From: Aquitalea sp. LB_tupeE
GTDB taxonomy: Bacteria > Pseudomonadota > Gammaproteobacteria > Burkholderiales > Chromobacteriaceae
Assembly: GCF_013391415.1 (NCBI RefSeq)
Contig: NZ_JACAXB010000008.1
Span: 1 to 64,000 of the forward strand
DNA length: 64,000 nt
Direction of reading: 5' to 3'
The notes under the pieces were generated by a model. The model saw nothing but the letters and a program-made list of their open reading frames with translations, had not been told where the DNA came from and ran no database searches. A program made the translations under genes and the position numbers. Position 1 is the stretch's first letter; each line of letters opens with the position of its first letter. This document shows positions 8,640 to 20,644 of the stretch, in pieces.

Positions 8640-9685
8640 AACACTTCCTCCGCCGATACTTCACGCCCCAATGCGGCGCTACGCACTGCGCGCTCCAACC
8701 ACTCCATCACATTGACCGCTTCAGCAGCTGTCACCGGATTACTGCCCTGCCCATGGATGGCTGCGGCAACTCGCTGGTAGTAACAACGATAGTCGCCCGC
8801 CAGATTAGCCAATTGGGTGCTATTGCTCGCATCCCCCTCAGCCACAATCAGTTGCCCCGGCTGCGGGTCAGTCCCCCAGCCCTCCCCGCCTACAGCCTTG
8901 CCCTGCTTGAGATCAGACTCCTGTGTATCCAGTCCATATTTGACATAGCTGGCGAGATCGCCATGCACCGCGTAGCGCGGGATACCACCACTCACCAGGC
9001 ATGAGCCATGCAATACCACGTGCGTTGCCGGATAGCGCAATTGCACATGGAAATAATCCGTCGCTTTGGCTCCCTGACGCTGCGTGGCAAGAAAGGCGGT
9101 AATTCCCAGAGGGCGCCCGAACAACAACAAGGCCTGATCCAGCAGATGCGGGCCCAGGTCGTACCACAGACCGCTACCGGCCCCACCCTGCTCGCGCCAG
9201 CGCTGTCGTACTGCAGGACGGTAGCGATCAAAATGCGAGACAAACTGGCTGATCTGGCCCAAGCGGCCACTGTCCAGTAACTGGCGCAGGGTCAGAAAAT
9301 CCGCATCCCAGCGACGATTATGGAAAACAGATAACAACACGCCCTGCTGTTTTGCCAGCGCATCCAGCTGTCTTGCCTCGTTGAGCGTGACGCTAAATGG
9401 CTTGTCGACGACAACATGCTTGCCAGCCAGCAGCGCCGCCTGAGCCTGTGCGAAATGCAAGTCATTGGGTGTAGCAATGACGATCAGGTCGACTGCTGCA
9501 TCTTGCAAAGCCTGTTCAAGGGTGGGCCAGCATCGTGCATCAGGCCAGTCAGCCTGTAACTGCTCGGGCTTGCTGCTGACAATACCGTATAAGCGCAGGT
9601 CCTGGCAGGCGGCAATCAAGGGGGCATGGAAGGTTTTACCGGCATAACCATAACCAAGCAGTACAGCATTCAGAGGTGTGCTCAT
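8636..9685 (-). CDS. Gfo/Idh/MocA-family NAD(P)-dependent oxidoreductase
   Basis: 349 residues. The N-terminal Rossmann fold has the dinucleotide motif GYGYAGKTFHAP (about residues 9-20). The family's conserved catalytic Lys is in VVDKPFSV (E-K-P replaced by D-K-P). The C-terminal part is the mixed alpha/beta substrate domain, including the YDLGPHLLDQ segment. It is closest in character to the E. coli YdgJ/YhhX group of sugar-like oxidoreductases. The start at 9685 is supported by the Rossmann motif immediately after it and GGAAA upstream. It forms a two-gene operon with the UPF0303 gene (4-nt overlap). It is not part of the inositol island 17 kb away. Confidence 0.87.
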   Translation of the reverse strand: MSTPLNAVLLGYGYAGKTFHAPLIAACQDLRLYGIVSSKPEQLQADWPDARCWPTLEQALQDAAVDLIVIATPNDLHFAQAQAALLAGKHVVVDKPFSVTLNEARQLDALAKQQGVLLSVFHNRRWDADFLTLRQLLDSGRLGQISQFVSHFDRYRPAVRQRWREQGGAGSGLWYDLGPHLLDQALLLFGRPLGITAFLATQRQGAKATDYFHVQLRYPATHVVLHGSCLVSGGIPRYAVHGDLASYVKYGLDTQESDLKQGKAVGGEGWGTDPQPGQLIVAEGDASNSTQLANLAGDYRCYYQRVAAAIHGQGSNPVTAAEAVNVMEWLERAVRSAALGREVSAEEVL

Positions 9686-9775
9686 GTCATTTCCAGAGGG
9701 TGGCAAGGCAGGTGGATCGCGCACAGGAGACAACTGCATCCCAGGTGTTAGCGCTATCATGCCAGCCCTCACACA

Positions 9776-9810
9776 TAAAAAAAACCCACCGTATGAGGTG
9801 GGCTTTTTTT
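9776..9810 (-). terminator. Terminator of purA
   Basis: The stem CCCACC/GGTGGG has a 6-nt loop and is flanked by A8 and T7. It lies 14 nt beyond the purA stop. The T-rich tails on both strands allow bidirectional use. Confidence 0.85.
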
Positions 9811-9823
9811 GATCAGGCCAGGA

Positions 9824-12303
<2,480 letters not shown>

Positions 12304-12317
12304 ATTCCGTTTTCGAC

Positions 12318-12381
12318 AAATAAAAGGCGGGATTCATCACCCCGCCCTGTTTACGGCAAACTGGCCGGGGTGTCCGGCCAG
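12318..12381 (-). terminator. Tandem hairpins after hflC
   Basis: There are two hairpins in order of leftward transcription. CTGGCCGG/CCGGCCAG (12361-12381) comes first, followed by GGCGGG/CCCGCC (12326-12346) with TTTTATTTG after it. The second looks like an intrinsic terminator separating the hfl genes from hisZ, which starts only about 15 nt further on. Partial read-through into hisZ is possible. Confidence 0.65.
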
Positions 12382-12414
12382 TCATGAAAACTGATTGTAG
12401 AATCAATACAACGC

Positions 12415-13293
12415 TTACTTGCCTTTGCTGGCAGACTGCGGGTTCTTGAAGTACTTGAAGAACTCGCTGTTCGGGTCCAGCACCATGACATCGCTCTTGT
12501 TCTTGAACGATTCCTTGTAGGCATCCATGCTGCGCCAGAACGCGTAGAACTCCGGACTACGGCCATAGGCTTCAGCATAAATCGCTGCTGCCCGGGCATC
12601 GCCAGCACCTTTCAGTTGCTGCGCCTTGTTGTAGGCTTCGGCAAGAATGACATCGCGTTGCTTTTCTGCTTCGGCCCGAATGCGTTCAGCATCGGCAGCA
12701 CCTTCGCTGCGCAACTGGCTGGCGACGGTACGGCGTTCTGACTGCATACGGTCGTAGACAGAGCTGCTTATTTTATCCGGAAAATCGACGCGTTTTAAGC
12801 GCACATCGAGAATTTCCACGCCTATTTTACGCGCATCTGCGTCTGCGCGCTTGCGAACCGTCTCCATCACCTCGTCCCGCTTGCCGGAAATCACGTCAGC
12901 AACCGTCTTCTGGCCAAACTCGGCACGCAAGCCGTCATTGATGGTTTGCTTCAGGCGGGCAACCGCTGCGGCTTCCGAACCAACACTCTTGTAGAACTGT
13001 TCGACATCCACAATGCGCCATTTTACATAGCTATCCACCAGCACGTTCTTCTTCTCGCGGGTGTTGAACAGCTCTGGTGCTTCGGCATCGATGGTCAGCA
13101 CGCGGCGGTCGAAATACCGCACATTCTGCAACAGCGGTATCTTGAAGTGGATTCCCGGGGTAGTAATGATGCGATTCACCTCGCCAAACTGGAAGACCAT
13201 GGCGTACTGCCGCTGGTCGACCGTAAACAACGACAGGCTGGCGATGAACAGGGTGGCCAATACTGCGAGTAGGGTTGGCATGAGTTTTTGCAT
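12415..13293 (-). CDS. hflC: HflC, FtsH protease modulator
   Basis: A 292-residue SPFH/band-7 protein. It has one N-terminal membrane helix (about residues 5-22) followed by the stomatin-like domain on the periplasmic side, and forms the HflK-HflC cage that controls the FtsH protease. Seen are FTVDQRQYAMVFQFGEV at the band-7 entry, VDSYVKWRI, and an alanine- and glutamate-rich coiled region near EAEKQRDVILAEAYNKAQ. The ATG at 13293 lies 1 nt after the hflK stop, the usual arrangement. The longer frame to 13344 would add residues unlike the family. Confidence 0.95.
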   Translation of the reverse strand: MQKLMPTLLAVLATLFIASLSLFTVDQRQYAMVFQFGEVNRIITTPGIHFKIPLLQNVRYFDRRVLTIDAEAPELFNTREKKNVLVDSYVKWRIVDVEQFYKSVGSEAAAVARLKQTINDGLRAEFGQKTVADVISGKRDEVMETVRKRADADARKIGVEILDVRLKRVDFPDKISSSVYDRMQSERRTVASQLRSEGAADAERIRAEAEKQRDVILAEAYNKAQQLKGAGDARAAAIYAEAYGRSPEFYAFWRSMDAYKESFKNKSDVMVLDPNSEFFKYFKNPQSASKGK

Positions 13294-13294
13294 G

Positions 13295-14503
13295 TCAGCG
13301 CTCCCCGCCGAGAATGTCACGGCCACGACCGAAATCGCGACCATTCTTGTTGGCGCGCACGGCAGGTGCCGATGGCGTCACAGGCGGCGTTGCGGCAGGT
13401 GCAGATGCCGCACTGGCCGCAGGGGGTGCAGTTGGCGCAGCTGCCTGCATCAGTTTGTCCAGCGGCAGGTAAAGCAGGCTGTTTCCACCCTTTTGGTCCA
13501 CAACAACTTTACTGCTGGAGCTCATCACCTGCTGCATCATGTCCAGGTACAGGCGGTCACGCATGACCTTGGGAGCCTTGTTGTATTCCGACAACACTTG
13601 CTTGAATCGAGAGGCATCGCCTTCGGCTTGCGCTACCACTTTCTGCTGGTAGGCCTCGGCCTCTTGTTCCAGTCTGGCAGCCATCCCCTTGGCTTTGGGC
13701 ACGACATCATTGGCGTAGGCCAAACCTTCGTTGCGCAACTTGTCCTTGTCCTGACCGGCCTTCACCGCATCATCAAATGCGGCGAGCACCTGCTCGGGAG
13801 GCTGCACTGCATTGATGTTGACCTTGGCAATGCGCACGCCCAGTCCGTAACGATCCAGAATGTCCTGGATTACTTTCTGTGCATCTGCGGCAATCTGGGC
13901 ACGGCCTTCGTTTAAGACGAAATCAACCTTGTTGCGTCCGACAACTTCACGAATAGCCGTTTCCGTAGCCTGCTTGACGATGTCATTGGCATTACGATCA
14001 GCCGAGGCATTGTTGAATAGGAAAGCCTTGGGATCTTTCACGTCGTACTGCACAGAAAGTTGTACATCGATGATGTTCTGGTCTGCAGTCAGCATCAGCG
14101 ATTCCTCAGGCACCTTGTTCTTGGCATTGCTGCGGTACCCCACTTCCACGCTGCGCAGTTCGGTCAGGTTGACGATTTCGGCCTTCTCAAACGGGTAAGG
14201 CAGGTGCCATTGCAAGCCAGGGTCGGTGATGCGGCTAAAGCTGCCCATGCGCAACACCACACCCTGCTCCTTGGCATCCACGACATAAAATCCGCTACCC
14301 AGCCATAGTGCGGCCAGGACACCGGCAACAGCGATGGCGCCGCCCTTGAATGCAGCCTTGGGTTCCGGTCCTGGCTGCCCGCCGGCCGGAGGGCGGGCAC
14401 CAAGCAAACGTGCCAGTTTCTGATTGAGCTGGCGGAATACTTCGTCTAGATCCGGCGGTCCGTCACTGCCCTGACGCCCCCGGTTTGGATCATTCTGCGA
14501 CAT
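13295..14503 (-). CDS. hflK: HflK, FtsH protease modulator
   Basis: A 402-residue band-7 partner of HflC. The N-terminal cytoplasmic segment is rich in Gly, Asp and Pro (MSQNDPNRGRQGSDGPPDL). A membrane helix follows at about 54-75, then the SPFH domain. The C-terminal tail is Ala/Pro-rich. The start at 14503 overlaps the 3' end of hflX by 14 nt, so translation is probably coupled. An upstream in-frame Met at 14521 has no ribosome-binding site. Function is known from the family: it complexes with HflC and FtsH at the inner membrane. Confidence 0.95.
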   Translation of the reverse strand: MSQNDPNRGRQGSDGPPDLDEVFRQLNQKLARLLGARPPAGGQPGPEPKAAFKGGAIAVAGVLAALWLGSGFYVVDAKEQGVVLRMGSFSRITDPGLQWHLPYPFEKAEIVNLTELRSVEVGYRSNAKNKVPEESLMLTADQNIIDVQLSVQYDVKDPKAFLFNNASADRNANDIVKQATETAIREVVGRNKVDFVLNEGRAQIAADAQKVIQDILDRYGLGVRIAKVNINAVQPPEQVLAAFDDAVKAGQDKDKLRNEGLAYANDVVPKAKGMAARLEQEAEAYQQKVVAQAEGDASRFKQVLSEYNKAPKVMRDRLYLDMMQQVMSSSSKVVVDQKGGNSLLYLPLDKLMQAAAPTAPPAASAASAPAATPPVTPSAPAVRANKNGRDFGRGRDILGGER

Positions 14504-15635
14504 ATTCGTCTTGTTCTTCATGTTGGTTATCAGGTGACTGCAAGCGTTCGGCAAGTGCTTCACGCAAGAGTTCCAGCCCTTCCCCGGTGAGCGCGGACAG
14601 ACGCACAGCCGCAATTTCTCCCAGTTCGTCGCGTTCAATGTCCGCTGGCAATTGGCGCAAATCTGTCTTGTTCCAGACGATTAGCTGCGGCACGGACTCG
14701 GCCCCGATTTCAGCCAGCACCTTGTTAACTTCCTCGATTTGAACATCGCGCAAGGGGTTGGAAGAATCGACGACATGCAGCAACAGGTCGGCCTGAATCG
14801 TTTCTTCCAGCGTGGCACGAAAAGCTGCAACCAGGGTATGTGGCAAATCCCGGATGAAACCAACCGTATCCGAAACAATGATGGAAGTTTCGGTATTGAG
14901 AAACAGCTTGCGGCTGGTAGTGTCCAGGGTGGCAAACAACTGGTCGGCAGCATAGGCACGCGCCTTGGTCAGCGCATTGAACAGGGTGGACTTGCCTGCG
15001 TTGGTGTAACCAACGATGGAGACCGAGGCAATGCCGGTACGTTGACGACCACGGCGCTGGGTGTTGCGCTGTTTCTGTACTTGGGCAAGACGCTCTTTTA
15101 GTGCCTTGACCCTATTACCCAGCAAGCGACGGTCGGTTTCCAGCTGGCTTTCACCCGGTCCACGCAGACCGATACCCCCCTTCTGGCGCTCAAGGTGGGT
15201 CCAGCCACGGACCAGACGAGTAGCGATATGCGACAGCTGTGCCAGTTCGACTTGCAACTTGCCTTCATGACTACGAGCGCGCTGGGCGAAGATATCCAGG
15301 ATCAGGCTGGTTCGGTCGATCACGCGGCATTGCAGTGCGCGCTCCAGATTGCGCTCCTGTGCTGGCGATAGTTGATGATTGAAAATCACCACATTCGCAC
15401 CGGTAGCCCTCACCATCACCCCGACCTCTTCCACCTTGCCCTTGCCAGCAAACAAGGCGGCGTCGGGCCGCTGGCGCTTACCCTGGATGATACCCGTGAC
15501 AGTGACATTGGCAGAGCGAACCAGCTCGGCACATTCGGCAACATTTTCCTGATGATCCGGATCACCAAAATCCAGACAGACCAGCACAGCCTGGTCTCCA
15601 ATATCGGGACGATCAAACACAGTATTCAAAACCAT
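14490..15635 (-). CDS. hflX: GTPase HflX
   Basis: A 381-residue ribosome-associated GTPase that helps split stalled or heat-damaged ribosomes. The N-terminal HflX domain contains the conserved GGIGLRGPGESQLETDRR region (about 153-170). The G domain has the P-loop GYTNAGKST at about 209-217, DTVGFIRDLP as G3 and NKTD as G4. The start at 15635 (MVLNTVFDRP) removes an unrelated 29-residue extension. The Shine-Dalgarno sequence is weak. It is the second gene after hfq, with a terminator-like hairpin between the two. Confidence 0.94.
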   Translation of the reverse strand: MVLNTVFDRPDIGDQAVLVCLDFGDPDHQENVAECAELVRSANVTVTGIIQGKRQRPDAALFAGKGKVEEVGVMVRATGANVVIFNHQLSPAQERNLERALQCRVIDRTSLILDIFAQRARSHEGKLQVELAQLSHIATRLVRGWTHLERQKGGIGLRGPGESQLETDRRLLGNRVKALKERLAQVQKQRNTQRRGRQRTGIASVSIVGYTNAGKSTLFNALTKARAYAADQLFATLDTTSRKLFLNTETSIIVSDTVGFIRDLPHTLVAAFRATLEETIQADLLLHVVDSSNPLRDVQIEEVNKVLAEIGAESVPQLIVWNKTDLRQLPADIERDELGEIAAVRLSALTGEGLELLREALAERLQSPDNQHEEQDEYVAE

Positions 15636-15689
15636 TATGAATGGGTTGCGCTGCAACTGCTGAGCATGGCTGCAGCCGAACCTGGCATG

Positions 15690-15734
15690 AAAAAAGGCCG
15701 ACAAACCGTGTCTGGATGACACAGTCTGGCGGCC
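15690..15734 (-). terminator. Terminator or attenuator between hfq and hflX
   Basis: On the minus strand a 17-position stem begins GGCCG, ends GTGTC on its left arm, closes with a 5-nt loop, and is followed by T6. A few mismatches or G-U pairs interrupt the middle of the stem. It sits 27 nt after the hfq stop and before hflX, so it probably reduces hflX-hflK-hflC expression relative to hfq. Confidence 0.75.
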
Positions 15735-15760
15735 CGTGGAGGATACAGCGCTCGGCCCGA

Positions 15761-16018
15761 TCAGGCGTCTTGCTGATCCTGCTTCTGACCCGGATGTTCG
15801 TGCGGGATATTAACCGGACGGGCCGGTACCACTGTGGAGATGGCGTGCTTGTAAACCATCTGGGTTACCGTGTTCTTCAACAGCACGACGTATTGGTCAA
15901 AAGACTCGACCTGACCCTGCAGCTTGATACCGTTAACCAGATAGATGGAAACCGGCACGTGTTCCTTACGCAGGATGTTCAGGAACGGGTCTTGTAACAT
16001 TTGCCCTTTAGAGCTCAT
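15761..16018 (-). CDS. hfq: RNA chaperone Hfq
   Basis: An 85-residue Sm-like RNA chaperone. As a hexamer it pairs small RNAs with target mRNAs. The Sm1 region ([18 protein letters not shown]) and the Sm2 signature [12 protein letters not shown] are intact. The short C-terminal tail ends in a polar [12 protein letters not shown] lies upstream of the ATG at 16018. The order der-hfq-hflX is conserved in betaproteobacteria. Confidence 0.98.
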   Translation of the reverse strand: MSSKGQMLQDPFLNILRKEHVPVSIYLVNGIKLQGQVESFDQYVVLLKNTVTQMVYKHAISTVVPARPVNIPHEHPGQKQDQQDA

Positions 16019-16107
16019 TCGTTTTCTCCGAATCGTTGATTGTTGTATTAAGTAATCTTTAAAACCCGGCTGGCATGCTTATTTTTAGCAGAAAAAAACC
16101 CAGCCTA

Positions 16108-17520
16108 CTATTTTTTACCACTCTTGCCCCAGCGCACTTCCTTCTCGCGCCCACGCATCTTGGACATCGGTTTGGGCTTGGCTCTGGACTTTTCCTTGGA
16201 CTCTTCGGTATCGAAAGGGTTTTCCGAGGTTTTGTACTGTACCCGCAGCGGCGTACCCTGCAGTTTGAACACCTTGCGGAAGGTATGTTCCAGATAACGC
16301 GTATAACTTGCCGGAATCGCATCCAGCGCATTGCCATGGATAACGATGATAGGCGGATTCATCCCGCCCTGGTGAGCATAACGCATCTTGGGACGCATCA
16401 GGCCCGAACGCGGCGGAGCCTGACGCTCAACTGCAACATTCAACACACGAGTGAGCTTGGGCGTGGCCAGTTTGACCATGGCAGCCTGGTAGGCTTCGTC
16501 GATGGACTTGAACAGATCGGCAACGCCACGGCCTTCGATGGCCGAGATGTAATGGAACTTGGCGAAATCCAGAAAGCTGATCTTGCGGGCGATGTCCCGC
16601 TTGATGGTTTCCTTTTGCTCGAAATCCAGGTTATCCCATTTATTGACTGCCACCACCAGTGCCCGGCCTGCTTCCAGTGCAAAGCCTGCAATGGTGGCAT
16701 CCTGTTCGGAAATATCCAGCTGCGCATCCAGCACCAGTACTGCGACGTTCGCGTCTTCAATGGCCTTCATGGTCTTGATGACGGAAAACTTCTCAATCGC
16801 TTCGTTCACCTTGCCACGGCGCCGCACACCTGCGGTGTCGATAATGGTATAGGTATGGCCTTCGCGTTCGAAATCAATATAGATGCTGTCACGCGTGGTG
16901 CCTGCCTGGTCGAAGGCGATCACACGCTCTTCACCCAGAATGGCATTCACCAGCGTGGATTTACCTACATTCGGACGACCAATAACGGCAAACTTCGGAT
17001 GATAGCGGTCTTCTTCTTCCACTTCTTCCGGGAAGTCTTCCAGCACCATGTCCATCAGTTCGCGCACGCCGTCCCCGTGTGCGGCGGAAATGACCAGCGG
17101 CTGGCCCAGTGCCAGTTCGTGGAATTCAGCTCCGGCAATGGCGTGGCTGATGCCTTCAGCCTTGTTGACCACCAGGAAAACCGGTCGGTCGATCTGGCGC
17201 AGTCGGTTGGCGATGATCTTGTCCTGCGGCGTGATGCCGGTACGGCCATCCACCAGAAACACCACCGCATCGGCTTCATCCACCGCCTGCAAGGTTTGCT
17301 TGGCCATCTCGAACAGGATGCCTTCGTCGACCACCGGTTCGAAACCGCCGGTATCCACCACCAGATACGGTTTGCCCCCGACGCGCCCATGACCGTAATG
17401 GCGGTCGCGTGTCAGGCCTGGCTGGTCGGCGACCAGTGCATCACGGCTACGGGTGAGCCGGTTAAAAAGGGTCGACTTGCCCACATTGGGACGGCCGACC
17501 AGCGCTACGGTAGGTTTCAT
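16108..17520 (-). CDS. der: Ribosome biogenesis GTPase Der (EngA)
   Basis: A 470-residue essential GTPase of 50S subunit maturation with two G domains in tandem. The first P-loop GRPNVGKST is at about residues 9-17 and the second identical motif lies near residue 186. A C-terminal KH-like domain follows, and the tail is strongly basic ([27 protein letters not shown] region). It starts 8 nt after the bamB stop, within the long leftward run. Both NKxD motifs (NKAEG in the first domain, NKWDN in the second) are present. Confidence 0.97.
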   Translation of the reverse strand: MKPTVALVGRPNVGKSTLFNRLTRSRDALVADQPGLTRDRHYGHGRVGGKPYLVVDTGGFEPVVDEGILFEMAKQTLQAVDEADAVVFLVDGRTGITPQDKIIANRLRQIDRPVFLVVNKAEGISHAIAGAEFHELALGQPLVISAAHGDGVRELMDMVLEDFPEEVEEEDRYHPKFAVIGRPNVGKSTLVNAILGEERVIAFDQAGTTRDSIYIDFEREGHTYTIIDTAGVRRRGKVNEAIEKFSVIKTMKAIEDANVAVLVLDAQLDISEQDATIAGFALEAGRALVVAVNKWDNLDFEQKETIKRDIARKISFLDFAKFHYISAIEGRGVADLFKSIDEAYQAAMVKLATPKLTRVLNVAVERQAPPRSGLMRPKMRYAHQGGMNPPIIVIHGNALDAIPASYTRYLEHTFRKVFKLQGTPLRVQYKTSENPFDTEESKEKSRAKPKPMSKMRGREKEVRWGKSGKK

Positions 17521-17528
17521 TACAACAT

Positions 17529-18668
17529 TTACTCAATGGACAGCAGCGTCAGGCGGCCACTTGCCGCTTGTACCAGGGCAGAAGAGCCCAGGGACAGGGG
17601 CTGGGCGACAATGCCTTCGCTACCTAGTTTCACACGGCCCACCAGGCTGCCATTTTCGTTGGACAGCAGGTGGCCATAGCCTTCGCCATCGATCACCAGA
17701 ACAAAACGTCCGAGCATGGCGGGGCCAGATACATTACGGAATTTCAGGGCATCCGTTTTCCACAGGTTGCGGCCGGTAGTACGGTCATAGGCCCAGACTG
17801 AACCGTCTTCCGCAGTGACATACAGCTTGCTGCCATCCAGCGCCACTCCGCGGCTGGAGGACAACTCGCGCGCCCACATCAGGTTGCCGCCCTTGGCATC
17901 AAAGCAGGCCACCTTCCCCTGATACGCAACGGTACACACCTGACCGCTTTCGTAAACCGGGCGACTGGTAATATCGGTAATGCGTTCCAGCTCGGTTGCA
18001 CCACGCGGGTTGGCCACTACGCCTTCCCACAGGGTATTACCGTTGGTCGGGCTGATGATGTCCAACTTGCCACCAGGCAAGCCCACCATGACCGCTTCGT
18101 TGCCGACGGCCTGCATGGAGCCGGTGTTGCGCACCAGCAGTTGCGGCTGCGTGTGGGATACCGACCATTGCTGCTTGCCGTCACTCAGGCTGAAACCGGT
18201 AAGACGCCCGTCATTGCTGCGCACCACCACCATGTTGCCAGCCACCTGCGGTGCTTCCAGAATGACGCTGGTCAGCGACTGCTCCCACAGTACCTTGCCG
18301 CTGTTACGGTCTGCGGCCAGCAGTTTGCCGTCCAAGGTGCCGACGATGACGGTATCACCAGCGACAGCCACACCGGAGGAGAGGCCGCGCTTGAGTGTGA
18401 TGTCGGCAGTTTGACGACCGCTAAGAGCATCCACAACACGGATATGGCCGTCGGCATCGGCAGAAACCACATTACCGTTGGCATAAACCGGTGTGAATGT
18501 GCCATCGGATGCAGCTTGCGACAGCGTCCACTTCACTTTCAGCGCCTGGATGGGCTTGATGTCCGCCAGCGGTGTGGGCTTGGCAGCGACAGAACCTTCA
18601 AACCAGCTGGCGCAACCAGCCAGCAAGAAGGAGGAGAGTACAGCGGTAACCAGCAGTTGGCGGCGCAT
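17529..18668 (-). CDS. bamB: BamB, beta-propeller lipoprotein of the BAM complex
   Basis: A 379-residue outer-membrane lipoprotein that supports BamA in inserting beta-barrel proteins. The signal peptide ends in LLAGC with the lipidated Cys at about residue 19. The rest consists of PQQ-type beta-propeller repeats (for example [20 protein letters not shown]). The true start is the ATG at 18668, with GGGAG upstream. A TTG directly before it is an unlikely start. It sits 3 nt after the yfgM stop, a pairing widespread in proteobacteria. Confidence 0.95.
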   Translation of the reverse strand: MRRQLLVTAVLSSFLLAGCASWFEGSVAAKPTPLADIKPIQALKVKWTLSQAASDGTFTPVYANGNVVSADADGHIRVVDALSGRQTADITLKRGLSSGVAVAGDTVIVGTLDGKLLAADRNSGKVLWEQSLTSVILEAPQVAGNMVVVRSNDGRLTGFSLSDGKQQWSVSHTQPQLLVRNTGSMQAVGNEAVMVGLPGGKLDIISPTNGNTLWEGVVANPRGATELERITDITSRPVYESGQVCTVAYQGKVACFDAKGGNLMWARELSSSRGVALDGSKLYVTAEDGSVWAYDRTTGRNLWKTDALKFRNVSGPAMLGRFVLVIDGEGYGHLLSNENGSLVGRVKLGSEGIVAQPLSLGSSALVQAASGRLTLLSIE

Positions 18669-18671
18669 CAA

Positions 18672-19301
18672 TTAGGCTCCCAGTGCGTCAAGTTTGGTCT
18701 GTATGAACTGGCGGTTGGGCGAATCGCCTACCAGCTTGGCAAGCGCAGCCTTGTAGGCGTCACGGGCAGCAGCCTTGTCACCCTTGGCGGTCTGGACATC
18801 GCCGCGCAGATCAAGGAACAGGGCATCAAAGGCTGAAGGATGAGCCTGACCCAGTTCGGCCAGCGCTGCATCGTAATGCTTCTGGTCAAGCTGAATGGTC
18901 GCCAGACGCAGATGCGCCACGGCCACCATGGATTCGTCCTTCACGTTTTGTACCACCCAGCCCAGCTGGGCCTGTGCCGTGGCCGGGTCGTTCTTTTCGA
19001 AGGCGACCTTGGCGGCAAGCAAGGCGGCATCAGCCGCGTAGGCGGTACCGGCATAGTCAGCCTGCAGCTGTGCAGCTGCCGATTTGACCTTGCTTAGATC
19101 CTGCGTCTGGGCAGCCTGCTCGACATCGGCAAACACCACGGCAGCCTTGCTGGCCTGCGCAGACTGATAATAGCCATAACCCTTGTAGCCCAGATAAGCC
19201 ACGCTGATGGCCAGCACCGCACCACCAATCAGTTTGCCCCACTGTTGCCAGAAGGCTTTCATGGAGTCGATCTGTTCCTGTTCCTGCAAGTCGTACGCCA
19301 T
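18672..19301 (-). CDS. YfgM-family TPR protein, SecYEG-associated
   Basis: 209 residues. A short cytoplasmic N-terminus (MAYDLQEQEQIDSMKAFWQQ) is followed by one membrane helix (about 24-42) and a periplasmic tetratricopeptide region. This is the YfgM (UPF0070) family, which in E. coli associates with the Sec translocon and periplasmic chaperones. It is located between hisS and bamB, its normal place, with a 17-nt gap to hisS. Confidence 0.9.
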   Translation of the reverse strand: MAYDLQEQEQIDSMKAFWQQWGKLIGGAVLAISVAYLGYKGYGYYQSAQASKAAVVFADVEQAAQTQDLSKVKSAAAQLQADYAGTAYAADAALLAAKVAFEKNDPATAQAQLGWVVQNVKDESMVAVAHLRLATIQLDQKHYDAALAELGQAHPSAFDALFLDLRGDVQTAKGDKAAARDAYKAALAKLVGDSPNRQFIQTKLDALGA

Positions 19302-19318
19302 TGCGCACCCCCCTTATA

Positions 19319-20590
19319 TCAAGCCTTGATCGCGGTGATGGTCGCGGCTACCTGTTCGAGCGCCACGCTTTGCTGTGCAGCATCTGCACGCATGGGCTTG
19401 ACCACGGCCTGACCTGCCGCCATTTCGTTTTCTCCAATGATGACGGCAAATTCGGCACCGCTACCATCGGCTTTTTTCATTTGCGACTTGAAGCTGCCTT
19501 CACCCAGGTGCTGGATGACGGACAGGCCGGCATGGCGCAACTGCTGTGCCAGTTTCATCGCATACATGGCGGCACCTTCGCCTTGCTGGACGATGTACAC
19601 ATCCACATTGCGCGCTGCCGGCAACAAACCCTTGTCCTGCAACAGCAGCAACACGCGCTCCAGGCCCATGCCAAAACCGATGCCCGGGGCAGGCTTGCCG
19701 CCCAGCTGCTCGATCAGGCCATCGTAACGGCCACCGGCACATACCGTGCCTTGTGCGCCCAGTTCGGTGGTGACCCACTCGAACACGGACTGATTGTAGT
19801 AATCCAGACCACGAACCAAGCGCGGGTTTTCGACAAAGTCGATACCCAGTGCACCAATCATGGCCTTCCAGCCTTCGTAATGGGCACGTGAAGCGTCGCC
19901 CAGATAGTCGGACAAGCGCGGTGCGCTATTGGCCATTTCCTGCAAGGCCGGGTTCTTGGTGTCCAGCACGCGCAGCGGATTAGTGTACAGGCGGCGCTTG
20001 CCGTCTTCATCCAGAATGTCGACAAAGCCTTCCAGATAGCTGATCAGCGCCTTGCGATGGGCTGCGCGCTCTTCGGCATTGCCCAGTGAGTTGATTTCCA
20101 GACGCACATACTGGCTCAGACCCAGGCGTTGCCACAGGTCAGCGGTCATGGCGATGATTTCGGCGTCGATATCCGGGCCGGCAAAGCCCAGCGCCTCGAT
20201 ACCCATCTGGTGGAACTGGCGGTAACGGCCTTTCTGCGGTTTTTCGTGGCGGAACATCGGGCCCATGTACCACAGCTTCTGGGTGGTGTTGTACAGCAGG
20301 GTATGCTCCACCACGGCACGCAAGGTGCCAGCAGTGCCTTCCGGGCGCAAGGTCAGGCTGTCACCGTTGAGGCTGTCGACAAAGGTGTACATTTCCTTTT
20401 CGACCACATCGGTCACTTCGCCAATGGCACGGACAAACAGCGGGGTGGTTTCCACAATCGGTGTACGAATGTTCTGATAGCCATAATCAGCCAGCAGCTT
20501 GCGCAATACGCCTTCAAAGTATTCCCATTGGTACGACTCGGCGGGCAGTACATCATTCATGCCCTTGATTGCCTGCAATTTTTGCGCCAT
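19319..20590 (-). CDS. hisS: Histidyl-tRNA synthetase
   Basis: A 423-residue class II synthetase that charges tRNA-His. Motif 2 ([18 protein letters not shown]), the histidine-binding motif [13 protein letters not shown] and motif 3 ([15 protein letters not shown]) are all present, followed by the C-terminal anticodon-binding domain. Length is normal. It is distinguished from HisZ (11152-12303) by the complete catalytic motifs. It is the fifth gene of the leftward run. Confidence 0.97.
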   Translation of the reverse strand: MAQKLQAIKGMNDVLPAESYQWEYFEGVLRKLLADYGYQNIRTPIVETTPLFVRAIGEVTDVVEKEMYTFVDSLNGDSLTLRPEGTAGTLRAVVEHTLLYNTTQKLWYMGPMFRHEKPQKGRYRQFHQMGIEALGFAGPDIDAEIIAMTADLWQRLGLSQYVRLEINSLGNAEERAAHRKALISYLEGFVDILDEDGKRRLYTNPLRVLDTKNPALQEMANSAPRLSDYLGDASRAHYEGWKAMIGALGIDFVENPRLVRGLDYYNQSVFEWVTTELGAQGTVCAGGRYDGLIEQLGGKPAPGIGFGMGLERVLLLLQDKGLLPAARNVDVYIVQQGEGAAMYAMKLAQQLRHAGLSVIQHLGEGSFKSQMKKADGSGAEFAVIIGENEMAAGQAVVKPMRADAAQQSVALEQVAATITAIKA

Positions 20591-20644
20591 TTGATATTTT
20601 TTCTTGCTATTCGGTTGATCTTGCCAGTCTGTTACTGCCTGTGC

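Noticed and set aside
18669..18671. TTG as the bamB start codon
   Set aside because: An ATG follows directly and has the better Shine-Dalgarno spacing. The extra residue adds nothing to the signal peptide.
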